Positions 15,997 to 23,643 of a stretch of 56,208 nucleotides of DNA are shown here, one piece after another. The notes under the pieces were generated by a model. It saw nothing but the letters and a program-made list of their open reading frames with translations. It did no database searches and was not told the DNA's origin. Position numbers and translations under genes: made by a program. The DNA is from BRHc4a sp049325055 (GTDB lineage: Bacteria > Bacillota > Desulfotomaculia > Desulfotomaculales > Desulfocucumaceae): positions 1-56,208 of the forward strand of contig JBMOPB010000060.1 in the NCBI GenBank assembly GCA_049325055.1, written 5' to 3'. Every line of letters begins with the position of its first letter. The first letter of the stretch is position 1.

Positions 15997-16203
15997 ATGA
16001 CAGTTGGAACCAAAATGCATCAAACCCTGGCAAGCCTGGAGGGAGCGGCGGCCGATTTCAAAACTTATGCTTTGGAAACACAGGATCAGGGAGCAAAACA
16101 GATGTTTATAGATTTAAACCGGCAATTGGAGGGGATTTGCCAAACCCTGAGGGGTCGTGTAAATTACGTAGAACAACAAGAACCGCAGTATAAAATGAAA
16201 TAA
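15997..16203 (+). CDS. DUF1657 small spore-associated protein (copy 2, divergent)
   Basis: A 68-aa paralogue of the DUF1657 protein encoded divergently at 15623-15829, with matching ends (TVGTKMHQTLASLEG at the N terminus; QEPQYK at the C terminus). The middle is about one-third identical by eye. AAAGGAGG lies about 10 nt before the ATG. The 167-bp AT-rich region between the copies must hold both promoters; forespore-type elements could not be assigned convincingly. It is followed by a strong bidirectional terminator. The pair suggests duplication and inversion at the head of the spore operon. Confidence 0.85.
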   Translation: MTVGTKMHQTLASLEGAAADFKTYALETQDQGAKQMFIDLNRQLEGICQTLRGRVNYVEQQEPQYKMK

Positions 16204-16226
16204 GCATATCCTTTTCTCGGCATAAA

Positions 16227-16260
16227 AAAATCCGGGATGTTTCTTCATATCCCGGATTTT
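16227..16260. terminator. Bidirectional intrinsic terminator
   Basis: A 12-bp stem, AAAATCCGGGAT/ATCCCGGATTTT, with a 10-nt loop. A and T runs on both sides serve the DUF1657 copy 2 transcript (plus) and the purLQ/GNAT transcript (minus). Confidence 0.9.
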
Positions 16261-16268
16261 GCGCTGCA

Positions 16269-16727
16269 TTATTTAAATACATCTATTATCACGGCCTCTT
16301 CGTCGCAGTTGGGAAACTTGGGGCAGTTGATGCACTCCTTCCATACCTTCGGGGAAAGGCTTTCCTTGGGTACAATGCTGAAATCGCACTTGACGAAGAA
16401 GCCGGCCTGGTATGTCAGGGCAAAGACCTTGGGCACCTTAAGTCCCGCGGCCTCGGAAAGGAATGTCTCCACCAGCCTGCGGCCGATGCCCATCCTTTGA
16501 AACTCGGGATGCACGGCCATGGCCCTTATTTCGGCCAGGTCCTCCCATATAACGTGCAGCATCCCTGTTCCAACCAGTTGGCCGCGGTATTCAACAACGG
16601 TTATTTCTCTGATTCCCTCATACAGCATTGACCTTGATCTTGCCAGCATGAGGCCCCTGTCGGCGTAATAGGTTATAAGCTGGTGAACGACCTCAATGTC
16701 GCACATCTTTGCCTTTCTTATGATCAA
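16269..16727 (-). CDS. GNAT N-acetyltransferase, short ArgA (N-acetylglutamate synthase)-like
   Basis: A 152-aa single-domain GNAT protein. The acetyl-CoA loop is RMGIGRRLVE, preceded by AEIRAMAVHPEFQ (motif A). MLYEGIREITVVE and the ending KECINCPKFPNCDEEAVIID resemble the short ArgA-type amino-acid N-acetyltransferases of Firmicutes and Actinobacteria. The likely role is acetylation of glutamate in arginine synthesis, but the acceptor is not proven. The start is TTG, with AAGGAG about 11 nt upstream. It lies 19 bp after purQ on the same strand and is probably cotranscribed, though no other arginine genes are nearby. Confidence 0.78.
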   Translation of the reverse strand: MIIRKAKMCDIEVVHQLITYYADRGLMLARSRSMLYEGIREITVVEYRGQLVGTGMLHVIWEDLAEIRAMAVHPEFQRMGIGRRLVETFLSEAAGLKVPKVFALTYQAGFFVKCDFSIVPKESLSPKVWKECINCPKFPNCDEEAVIIDVFK

Positions 16728-16746
16728 TCCGACATCTTCTCCTTAA

Positions 16747-17523
16747 TTACATTTCCAGGCAGTACCTGACTGCATTTTCGAATATGGGCAGACCATGGGC
16801 TTCCTTAAATAAACCGCGTCTCCAGTTGGGATGCTGGTGGATATCCACGAACCTCTCGGGATGCGGCATCAGTCCCATCACCAGCCCGGTACTGTCGCAG
16901 ATCCCGGCTATGGCGTTCAAGGATCCGTTGGGGTTATGGGGATAATCCATGACCGGCCTGCCGCCGGGGGTTGAGTAGCGGAATACAACCTGGGCGCCAT
17001 TTTCCAGAAGGTCAATCTGGTCCTTATCGGCGTAAAACTTCCCCTCGCCGTGGGCTACCTGTATGCTTATGGTCTTTCCAGCCATTCCCATGGTGAAAAC
17101 ACAGGGGGTGTCCTCAATTACCAGGTTTATCCAGCGACACTCGAATCTTCCGCTGTCGTTGTTCATCAGGGTGCACCTGATGTCTCCCAGCCTCCTGCCT
17201 GGCAGCAGACCGGTCCTCACCAGTGTCTGAAAGCCGTTGCATATGCCTATTACCGGCTTTCCGGAGTCTACGAAGGACTGAAGGCTTTCTTTCAGAAATG
17301 ATGTAAGCTCCACGGCAAGTATTTTCCCGGAGTGAACATCGTCTCCGTAGGAGAAGCCGCCAGGCAGGGCCAGAATCTGGTATTCCGAAAGATTTTCCTC
17401 CCCGGACCTAAGCTGGTTGACATGGACCATGCTGCAGCCGGCTCCGGCCTTTTCAAATGCGTGGAATGTCTCCATATCACAGTTTGTGCCGTCTGTCCTT
17501 AGCACGCAAACCCTTGGTTTCAT
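16747..17523 (-). CDS. purQ: Phosphoribosylformylglycinamidine synthase, glutaminase subunit
   Basis: Class I glutamine amidotransferase of 258 aa that supplies ammonia to PurL in de novo purine synthesis. Visible: LPGGFSYGDDVHSGKI, the nucleophile Cys in PVIGICNGFQTLV, and the His/Glu pair in GLMPHPERF. The ATG is chosen because GGAGGTG lies upstream and the ATG overlaps the purL stop (ATGA); an upstream start would add 11 residues inside purL. At about 258 aa it is longer than the ~227 aa Bacillus PurQ and closer to the form found with large PurL. It functions with the PurL encoded immediately upstream. Confidence 0.95.
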   Translation of the reverse strand: MKPRVCVLRTDGTNCDMETFHAFEKAGAGCSMVHVNQLRSGEENLSEYQILALPGGFSYGDDVHSGKILAVELTSFLKESLQSFVDSGKPVIGICNGFQTLVRTGLLPGRRLGDIRCTLMNNDSGRFECRWINLVIEDTPCVFTMGMAGKTISIQVAHGEGKFYADKDQIDLLENGAQVVFRYSTPGGRPVMDYPHNPNGSLNAIAGICDSTGLVMGLMPHPERFVDIHQHPNWRRGLFKEAHGLPIFENAVRYCLEM

Positions 17524-20357
17524 GGCCCGAACACCTCCTTCATGGGACGCTGCCATGCTTCCTTCAGAACACCCATTTCCACATTGAACAGTATGTCGCC
17601 GTTAAATGACAGCGAAATGGTCTTGGAACCGGTGGTCCTGCCTATAACCTTCCAGGGCGCGCCTTCGAATATATCCTTCAAGTGTCCCGGGTCTTCCACC
17701 TCCACAACAAAATTCCCGGAGGTTTCATTGAACATGAAGTAATGCGGGGTCTCCGACCCGTCAATTTCTATGCTGCAGCCCATGTCCCCGCCGAAACACA
17801 TTTCGGCAACGGCCGCAGCCAGCCCCCCCTCGCTGATGTCGTGGCATGAAAGTACTGCACCTTTTTCAATGGCCCGGTGTACTGAACCGAAAACCCCGGC
17901 CATTGCAGGCAGGTCAATCCTGGGCAGGTTGGTTCCCTCTATACCGTTAAGCCTGCAGTACACCGAACCGGCCATTTCCGAGGGTACCCTTTTGCCAACC
18001 AGCACTATATATGAACCTTCTTTTTTGAAATCGGATGATACTGTTTTCCGCACATCTTTTATCCTGCCGAAGGCGGAAATACACAGCACCGGGGGTATTT
18101 TAATCAAAGTGCCGTCCGCGTTCCTGTACGTGCTGGAAAGACTGTCCTTTCCCGATATGAACGGCATGCCGGTGTGTTTTACAAAATCCACACAGGCGTC
18201 CACCGCCATGTCGAGAGCGCCAAGGGATTCGGTGTCCGGGTACGGCCAGATGAAATTGTCTATAAGGCAGATGTCCCCAGGGTCGGTTCCTGCGGCAACG
18301 GCGTTGGAAACCGCCTCGGCGGCGGCCCAAAGGCATCCGTAGTACGGGTTAATGTTATTCAGCACCGGGTTGAGGCCGTGGCTTACCACCAGGCCGTATT
18401 GTTTTCCGTAAAGTGGCGCCACCACCACGGAGTCGTTGGGGGCGCCGCCGTCCACACCGGCAAAGGGCGGAAGAACGTTAGTACCCTGTACCCCGTGATC
18501 GTACATGCGGACGATGGGTTCCTTTGAGCATACATCCGGGTGGGCCATTACACGGCAGTATGCGTTCACCCAGTCTCCCGGAGTTTCCGGGGCTGCCTCT
18601 CCGGGCGTGGGGGCATTCCAGCAGGCGTTCAACACCCTCCTGGGCAGTCCGTCGTGAAGAAAATTCATGTCCAGGTCGCAGACTGTCTCGCCTTGGTAGG
18701 TTACCCTGAGCCTTTTGTCGTCTGTGAAGGTGCCGATTACCACCGCCTCAACATTGTAGTTGCGGCATATATCGGCAAACCTTGGCCAGTGGTCCGGCTT
18801 TACGGCCAACACCATCCTCTCCTGGCTCTCGGAAAGCCAGATTTCCCAAGGGCTTAAGCCAGGGTATTTTAGGGGAGCCTTTTCCAGCCAGACCAGCACC
18901 CCGGTTTCGGATCCCATTTCTCCCAGGGCCGACCCGAATCCGCCGGCACCGCAGTCCGTTACCGCCACTATGAGGCCTTCACTGCTGGCGCGCAAAAGTG
19001 CGTCGGACATTCTTTTTTCCTCTATGGCGTTTCCTATTTGCACCGCGCTGGCGTTAACATCCACAGTTCTGTGGGTCATTTCCCCGCTGGAGAAGGTGGC
19101 CCCGTGAATTCCGTCCCTGCCGGTCCGTCCGCCTATTACCACGGCCAGGTCCCCCGGTTCCGGCGATCCCTTACGGCAGCCATCCACCGGCAGTATTCCG
19201 TAAGCGCCCACTATTACTGTGGGCTTTGCCCTAAAATCACTGTGAAAATGAACGGAACCGTTATTGGTGGGTATGCCCATCCTGTTGCCATAATCCTTAA
19301 CACCCGCCACCACTTTGCGCAGAAGGTATTTGGGGTGCAGGCACCCGGGGGGCACCTCCTCCTGGTCCATCCACGGAGGGGCAAAGCAGAACATGTCGGT
19401 GGAGACAATCACCCTTGCTCCCCGCCCGGTTCCCATCACGTCCCGGAACACCCCGCCGCTTCCCGTCATAGCTCCGCCGTAGGGCTCGATGGCGGAAGGG
19501 GAATTATGGGTCTCCACCTTACCGCACACGGCCCAGCCGTCAAAAAACTCCATAACCCCGGAATTATCAACAAAGGCTGAGAGAACCAGAGGGTGATTGG
19601 CTCCGTGGGTGGCCTCCTGAAGCCTTTTTAAAAGAGGGGCCTTTGAACTGCCGTTAACCATAATTTCGGCTTTGAAGGTTTTATGGCCGCAGTGTTCGGA
19701 CCATGTCTGGGCCAGTGTTTCCACTTCGCAGTCGGTGGGATCCCTGCCAATTTCGGTAAAATACCTTTTTATGGCCAGCATTTCATCGATATTTAAAAAT
19801 AACTTGTCTTTGCTCAGATCCATCAGTTCAGACTCTGACATGCCGCGTATGGGAATGATGCGGGTGGGGCCCGGTCTGCCTTCTATGACAAGGGTAGAAG
19901 GTCTTTTTTCCACCACCATTTCAACCGTTTCGTTGACCAAGAGCTTTTTTAGTATAAGGTCAATGTTTTCTCTCACTGCGCCCGGGCCGCGGAAAAGGTA
20001 TTCCCGGCTTGAATCTGCCGCCACAAGCCCGCTGACACCAAGATCGGCCACTGACTTCACAATGGATGCGGCCTCGGGGTTCATTACCCCCGGCTTATAA
20101 GCCACCTCCACCACTACCCCGCCTTCAAGAAGCGGCCTGTTGATGCTGTATTTCTGGAACAGTTTTTCGGCCAGGAGACGCTCTGCAATATACTCCGCAT
20201 CATCCTCACCTATTCCCTCCAGGCGGTAGACCTTGGCCGTCCTTATCCCGGTGATGTCGGTGATTCCCAGGGTGTCGCGCACTTCATGAAGCAGCGACTC
20301 CCCCACTGTGTCCGGGATCCCCTCCAGGTTTACCACCCTTACTTCCTGTATGGCCAT
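17520..20357 (-). CDS. purL: Phosphoribosylformylglycinamidine synthase, synthetase subunit with PurS-like N terminus
   Basis: ATP-dependent conversion of FGAR to FGAM in purine synthesis, 945 aa. The PurL core starts near residue 195 (DEMLAIKRYFTEIGRDPTD, then QTWSEHCGHKTFKA) and contains VGDxGxGG-type loops such as AVTDCGAGGFGSALGEMGSE. The first ~190 residues resemble tandem PurS-like folds (VEVAYKPGVMNPEAASIVK near residue 88), so the separate PurS of Bacillus-type complexes may be fused here. The length lies between small PurL (~740) and eukaryotic-type PurL (~1300). No purS, purC or purF gene is adjacent; only purQ follows, with ATGA overlap. A TTCGAAG tandem repeat lies just upstream. 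Confidence 0.93.
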   Translation of the reverse strand: MAIQEVRVVNLEGIPDTVGESLLHEVRDTLGITDITGIRTAKVYRLEGIGEDDAEYIAERLLAEKLFQKYSINRPLLEGGVVVEVAYKPGVMNPEAASIVKSVADLGVSGLVAADSSREYLFRGPGAVRENIDLILKKLLVNETVEMVVEKRPSTLVIEGRPGPTRIIPIRGMSESELMDLSKDKLFLNIDEMLAIKRYFTEIGRDPTDCEVETLAQTWSEHCGHKTFKAEIMVNGSSKAPLLKRLQEATHGANHPLVLSAFVDNSGVMEFFDGWAVCGKVETHNSPSAIEPYGGAMTGSGGVFRDVMGTGRGARVIVSTDMFCFAPPWMDQEEVPPGCLHPKYLLRKVVAGVKDYGNRMGIPTNNGSVHFHSDFRAKPTVIVGAYGILPVDGCRKGSPEPGDLAVVIGGRTGRDGIHGATFSSGEMTHRTVDVNASAVQIGNAIEEKRMSDALLRASSEGLIVAVTDCGAGGFGSALGEMGSETGVLVWLEKAPLKYPGLSPWEIWLSESQERMVLAVKPDHWPRFADICRNYNVEAVVIGTFTDDKRLRVTYQGETVCDLDMNFLHDGLPRRVLNACWNAPTPGEAAPETPGDWVNAYCRVMAHPDVCSKEPIVRMYDHGVQGTNVLPPFAGVDGGAPNDSVVVAPLYGKQYGLVVSHGLNPVLNNINPYYGCLWAAAEAVSNAVAAGTDPGDICLIDNFIWPYPDTESLGALDMAVDACVDFVKHTGMPFISGKDSLSSTYRNADGTLIKIPPVLCISAFGRIKDVRKTVSSDFKKEGSYIVLVGKRVPSEMAGSVYCRLNGIEGTNLPRIDLPAMAGVFGSVHRAIEKGAVLSCHDISEGGLAAAVAEMCFGGDMGCSIEIDGSETPHYFMFNETSGNFVVEVEDPGHLKDIFEGAPWKVIGRTTGSKTISLSFNGDILFNVEMGVLKEAWQRPMKEVFGP

Positions 20358-20371
20358 CCAAACACCCCTCT

Positions 20372-20405
20372 ATTCGATATTCGAAGTTCGAAGTTCGAAG
20401 TTCGA
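20372..20405. repeat. TTCGAAG short tandem repeat
   Basis: Three to four copies of an 8-bp unit (TTCGAAG plus T) lie 15 bp upstream of purL. The array is AT-neutral and palindromic in each unit. It may be a simple-sequence expansion or a remnant of a dispersed repeat. No gene overlaps. Confidence 0.5.
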
Positions 20406-20420
20406 TTCGTGAGCGCCTTC

Positions 20421-20455
20421 TTTTAAAAAACAATTACCGGCCCTTTACGGGCCGG
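20421..20455 (-). terminator. Intrinsic terminator after uspA
   Basis: A 7-bp GC stem, CCGGCCC/GGGCCGG, with a 5-nt loop, followed on the minus strand by TAATTGTTTTTT. It ends the universal stress protein transcript about 100 bp past its stop. The rest of 20456-20558 is AT-rich without a gene. Confidence 0.8.
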
Positions 20456-20558
20456 AGAATTAAATCTAACTCCAAACAAAATTTTATTATATACAAGATA
20501 AAAAGACAATATTTAATTAACAAGTTAAGTTACCATTGGAAACCGCTTAAGTCCGGGA

Positions 20559-20996
20559 TTACCTGACGATAAGAACCGGGCATGAGGCATGCCTGACAAC
20601 CCTGTTGCTGACGCTTCCCATCAGGTATCCCTTGATTTCGCCCAGTCCTCTGCTTCCCATCACAATCAGGTCAAACCTGCCTTCCTTTGCCTCCCGGCAA
20701 ATTTCCATGGCGGGGTTGCCCCATATTATTTTAGTGTCAATGCTCAGGCCCGATTTTCCAAACTCTTCCTTTGCTTTATCCAGAAGGTCCTGGCCTGCGG
20801 CTTGAAGTTCGTCGTGGATTTGTTGGTATGTGCCTCCCAAACGGTCGCTGTACTTGTTTACATAAGGGGGAAGGGCAGGTATTACGTGCAGGAAAAGCAA
20901 TTCAGCGCTCATGTTTTTTGCCAGTTCCAGGGCATGTTCGGCGGCTACATTGGCCCGGGCTGATCCATCCAGAGGCACAAGTATTTTTCTGTACAC
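20559..20996 (-). CDS. Universal stress protein (UspA family)
   Basis: A 145-aa single-domain Usp protein. It starts YRKILVPLDGSARANVAAEHAL and ends with the ATP-binding signature GSRGLGEIKGYLMGSVSNRV, followed by RHASCPVLIV. The G-2x-G-9x-G-S/T pattern predicts ATP binding. It is probably a cytoplasmic stress or dormancy factor; the partner is unknown. The start is GTG with AAGGAGG at good spacing. Monocistronic, ended by the hairpin at 20421-20455, and divergent from the kinase/phosphatase gene. Confidence 0.93.
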   Translation of the reverse strand: MYRKILVPLDGSARANVAAEHALELAKNMSAELLFLHVIPALPPYVNKYSDRLGGTYQQIHDELQAAGQDLLDKAKEEFGKSGLSIDTKIIWGNPAMEICREAKEGRFDLIVMGSRGLGEIKGYLMGSVSNRVVRHASCPVLIVR

Positions 20997-21188
20997 TTTT
21001 ATCCCCTCCTTTTGACTTTATAGATTGTGTCCTTTTTCACATTATATAGTATCACAGAAAAAAAATCCATCTATTTTGTTCCGGCCAACGATAATTTCTT
21101 AATTGACAGTATTCAGAACTGGCATAATAAAAAAGTCTATACGATTCATGCCGGTTGTAAAAAACAGAACAGCGCAGGTGTTAGATAC

Positions 21189-22514
21189 ATGATAAAGCTG
21201 GAAATACCAAAAACTTCACTGGTGGTTCTGTGCGGGTCGGCCGGGTGCGGGAAGTCAAGCTTTGCGCAACGCAATTTCACAACCACCCAGGTGGTCTCAT
21301 CAGACCACTGCAGGGCCATGGTGTCCGACGACGAGAGCGATATGTCCTCCTCCCGCAGCGCCTTCAAGGTATTCAAGCTGATAATAGACCAGAGACTTAT
21401 GCTGGGGCGCCTGACAGTTGCCGATTCCACCGCCCTGACTGCAAAGGCAAGGCGGGAGCTGATAGCGCTGGGAAGAAAGCATGACTTTCAGGTGGTGCTG
21501 ATAGTCTTTAACATACCCCTTTCTGTTTGCAGGGCCCAAAACCTGTCCAGGCCCAGGAACGTCCCCCTGAAAGTGCTGGAGTCACACCGCAGGCTTTTAA
21601 ACAGGGCGGTTAAAAAAGTTTACGACGAGGACTTTGACAAAATATACATACTTGATCAGAATGAAAAGGAAAATGCTAAAGTGGAAGTGGTTCCGCTACC
21701 GGTGGAACTGAACCTTTCAGGCCCCTTCGACATAATAGGTGACATTCACGGCTGCTGTGACGAGCTGGAAATGCTTTTGGACAAACTGGGATACGTCAGA
21801 AAAAACCATAGCTACCACCATCCCGAAGGCAGGCTGGCGGTTTTTACCGGAGACCTTGGGGACCGGGGGCCCCGCTGCCTGGACAGCATTGATCTTGTTC
21901 TCGATATGGTTTTCGCCGGTAACGCACTGTATGTGCCCGGCAACCACTGCCGTAAGCTTCATGCCTATTTTCAGGGAAGGAAGATAAAAATAAGCCACGG
22001 GCTGGAAAAAACACTGGAGGAGCTGGAAAGGGCAAGTCAGCCCAGAAGAGACCGCATTACCGGCAGATTCATGGAGATGTACGAAAGCGCCCAGCCGTAT
22101 CTAATGCTGGATAACGGAAGGCTGGTGGTGTCGCACGCCGGGATAAAGGAAAAGATGATCGGCCGCATGTCTAAAAAAATACGCCAGTTCTGCCTGTTTG
22201 GGGACACTACCGGTGAGGTTACCGGGGATGGGCTTCCAGTCAGGAGAGACTGGGCAAGGGAATACCGCGGAGACGCCCTGGTGGTGTATGGGCATACTCC
22301 TGTTCCCGAGGCCGAGTTCAGGAACAAGACAATTGATATCGATCAGGGGTGTGTTATGGGCGGCAAGCTGACGGCGCTGCGCTACCCAGAGCTTGAAATA
22401 GTACAGGTGGAAGCCCTGGATGCTTACTATGAAGGGATGGCTATGAGGAGCTTCGACCAGATGCCGGCAGTGCGACAGGTGCGACAGGGGACGGTTCTTG
22501 AATGTCGCATTTGA
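21189..22514 (+). CDS. Polynucleotide kinase-phosphatase-like protein (P-loop kinase plus metallophosphatase)
   Basis: A 441-aa two-domain protein. Residues ~1-170 are a P-loop kinase with Walker A CGSAGCGKSSFA. Residues ~180-420 are a calcineurin-like phosphatase (GDIHGCCDELEMLL, TGDLGDRGPRCLDS, VPGNHCRKLHA, VVSHAGIKE, VYGHTPVPE). This matches the kinase-phosphatase part of bacterial Pnkp, the 5'/3' end-healing enzyme, but the C-terminal ligase domain is absent and no hen1 gene is near. RNA repair is likely but unproven. The start is the internal ATG preceded by GCAGGTG; an upstream in-frame extension of 54 residues is not supported. The last ~12 codons run into a REP-like palindrome. Confidence 0.85.
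   Translation: MIKLEIPKTSLVVLCGSAGCGKSSFAQRNFTTTQVVSSDHCRAMVSDDESDMSSSRSAFKVFKLIIDQRLMLGRLTVADSTALTAKARRELIALGRKHDFQVVLIVFNIPLSVCRAQNLSRPRNVPLKVLESHRRLLNRAVKKVYDEDFDKIYILDQNEKENAKVEVVPLPVELNLSGPFDIIGDIHGCCDELEMLLDKLGYVRKNHSYHHPEGRLAVFTGDLGDRGPRCLDSIDLVLDMVFAGNALYVPGNHCRKLHAYFQGRKIKISHGLEKTLEELERASQPRRDRITGRFMEMYESAQPYLMLDNGRLVVSHAGIKEKMIGRMSKKIRQFCLFGDTTGEVTGDGLPVRRDWAREYRGDALVVYGHTPVPEAEFRNKTIDIDQGCVMGGKLTALRYPELEIVQVEALDAYYEGMAMRSFDQMPAVRQVRQGTVLECRI
22480..22509 (+). repeat. REP-like palindrome, left copy
   Basis: The arms TGCGACA and TGTCGCA flank a GGGGACGGTTCTT core. It overlaps the last codons of the kinase-phosphatase gene and is the inverse partner of the copy at 22720-22750. Confidence 0.65.
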
Positions 22515-22719
22515 GCCCTGAGATTAACATCTTTTTCTAATACCTGAGCTTTGACATTTTCCTTCATCTACTTTATTAAAACTCAAAGCTATTTTAATCA
22601 TTTAGCAATACACTGCCAATGCTTTTTTAAAGTCATTTGCTGGGATTTTTTAGTTTTGCCTGAACTATCTTGGCAATCAAAAAACTAATCATTAGATAAT
22701 TTACATGTAACCACTTTTT

Positions 22720-22750
22720 TTGCGACAGCGAGAACCGTCCCCTGTCGCAA
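22720..22750 (-). repeat. REP-like palindrome, right (inverted) copy
   Basis: The arms TTGCGACAG and CTGTCGCAA flank GAACCGTCCC, the reverse complement of the core at 22490-22497. The head-to-head pair across about 210 bp resembles a REPIN/BIME arrangement, as mobilised by RAYT (IS200-like) transposases; none is in the window. The enclosed gap 22515-22719 is AT-rich and shows no gene. Confidence 0.65.
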
Positions 22751-22814
22751 AAAAAGAAAATTTATCAGCCGCCCGACTCTGTGGTATAATTTTACATGAC
22801 TTTCTAAACGGGAT

Positions 22815-23318
22815 GTGGCGGTTTTGACTGAAAAACTTCCGGAAGTACAGATATACACCGATGGCGCCTGTTCCGGCAATCCGGGGCCGGGGGGCTACGG
22901 CGCCATACTGAAATACGGGGACCACATGAAGGAGATTTCGGGCGGCTACCGGCATACCACCAACAACCGCATGGAACTGACGGCGGTGATCAAGGGGTTG
23001 CAGCAGCTGAGAAAGCCGTGTTCGGTTACCATCTACTCGGACAGCAGGTATATAGTTGACGCCATTAACCTTGGGTGGGTGAAAAAATGGATGGGCAGCG
23101 GCTGGGTGAAGCCCGACAAGGCCCCGGTTAAGAATGTGGATCTCTGGAAAGAACTTGTTAGGCTTTTAAAGCCTCACAATGTAACGTGGGTATGGATAAA
23201 GGGTCACTCTGACAATGAATTCAATAACCGGTGCGACCGGATCGCCGTAAACGCCAGCAAAGAGGGAGCGCTGGAAATTGATCGCGTTTATGAGGAGGAA
23301 CAGCCATACAATGGCTGA
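22815..23318 (+). CDS. rnhA: Ribonuclease HI
   Basis: Endonuclease of 167 aa that cleaves the RNA strand of RNA-DNA hybrids. Catalytic residues are visible: the first Asp in IYTDGACSGNPGPGGYG, Glu in NNRMELTAVI, Asp in IYSDSRYIVDAI, and His/Asp in WIKGHSDNEFNNRCD. It lacks an N-terminal hybrid-binding domain, so it is the short E. coli type. The start is taken as GTG 22815; TTG 22824 is an alternative, and neither has a strong ribosome site. The next small gene begins 34 bp after its stop and is perhaps cotranscribed. Confidence 0.95.
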   Translation: MAVLTEKLPEVQIYTDGACSGNPGPGGYGAILKYGDHMKEISGGYRHTTNNRMELTAVIKGLQQLRKPCSVTIYSDSRYIVDAINLGWVKKWMGSGWVKPDKAPVKNVDLWKELVRLLKPHNVTWVWIKGHSDNEFNNRCDRIAVNASKEGALEIDRVYEEEQPYNG

Positions 23319-23351
23319 TGCGGTGAAATAATAATAGCGGAGGTGTTGTCC

Positions 23352-23519
23352 TTGGACAATGAAAAAATTATAAAATCCTTAAGCCAGGTACACCTGCGCC
23401 CGGACAGGCCTGATATAGCCCACAGGGAAAAGAGCGGCTCTGTAAACAAGAAAAACGGGTCCGGTTTCCAGCTTAATTCCCTGGGCGGGCCGCTGGAAGG
23501 CGATTTTACCGTGCAATAG
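23352..23519 (+). CDS. Small hypothetical protein (55 aa)
   Basis: TTG start with a good GGAGG 8 nt upstream and a clear terminator 20 bp after the stop, which together favour a real gene. The 55-aa product is polar, starts LDNEKIIKSLSQVHLRPDR and ends GPLEGDFTVQ. No motif, membrane segment or known family was recognised. It follows rnhA closely on the same strand. Confidence 0.5.
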   Translation: MDNEKIIKSLSQVHLRPDRPDIAHREKSGSVNKKNGSGFQLNSLGGPLEGDFTVQ

Positions 23520-23537
23520 CAGGTCTGCTAAAATACC

Positions 23538-23578
23538 AAAGGGAGGTCCGCAATCCAGTGGGGGGCCTCCCTTTTCTC
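23538..23578 (+). terminator. Intrinsic terminator after the 55-aa gene
   Basis: The arms AAAGGGAGG and CCTCCCTTTT enclose a ~19-nt loop, then TTTTCTCTTTAATTTT. It ends the rnhA-small gene transcript. Confidence 0.75.
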
Positions 23579-23643
23579 TTTAATTTTGCTGGCAGAAATG
23601 TTCAAATTTCCGGTTTCCAGATGTTCCCTCGCCCTACTAAAGA

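Noticed and set aside
20372..20405. CRISPR-like array
   Set aside because: Only an 8-bp tandem unit without spacers; a simple repeat.
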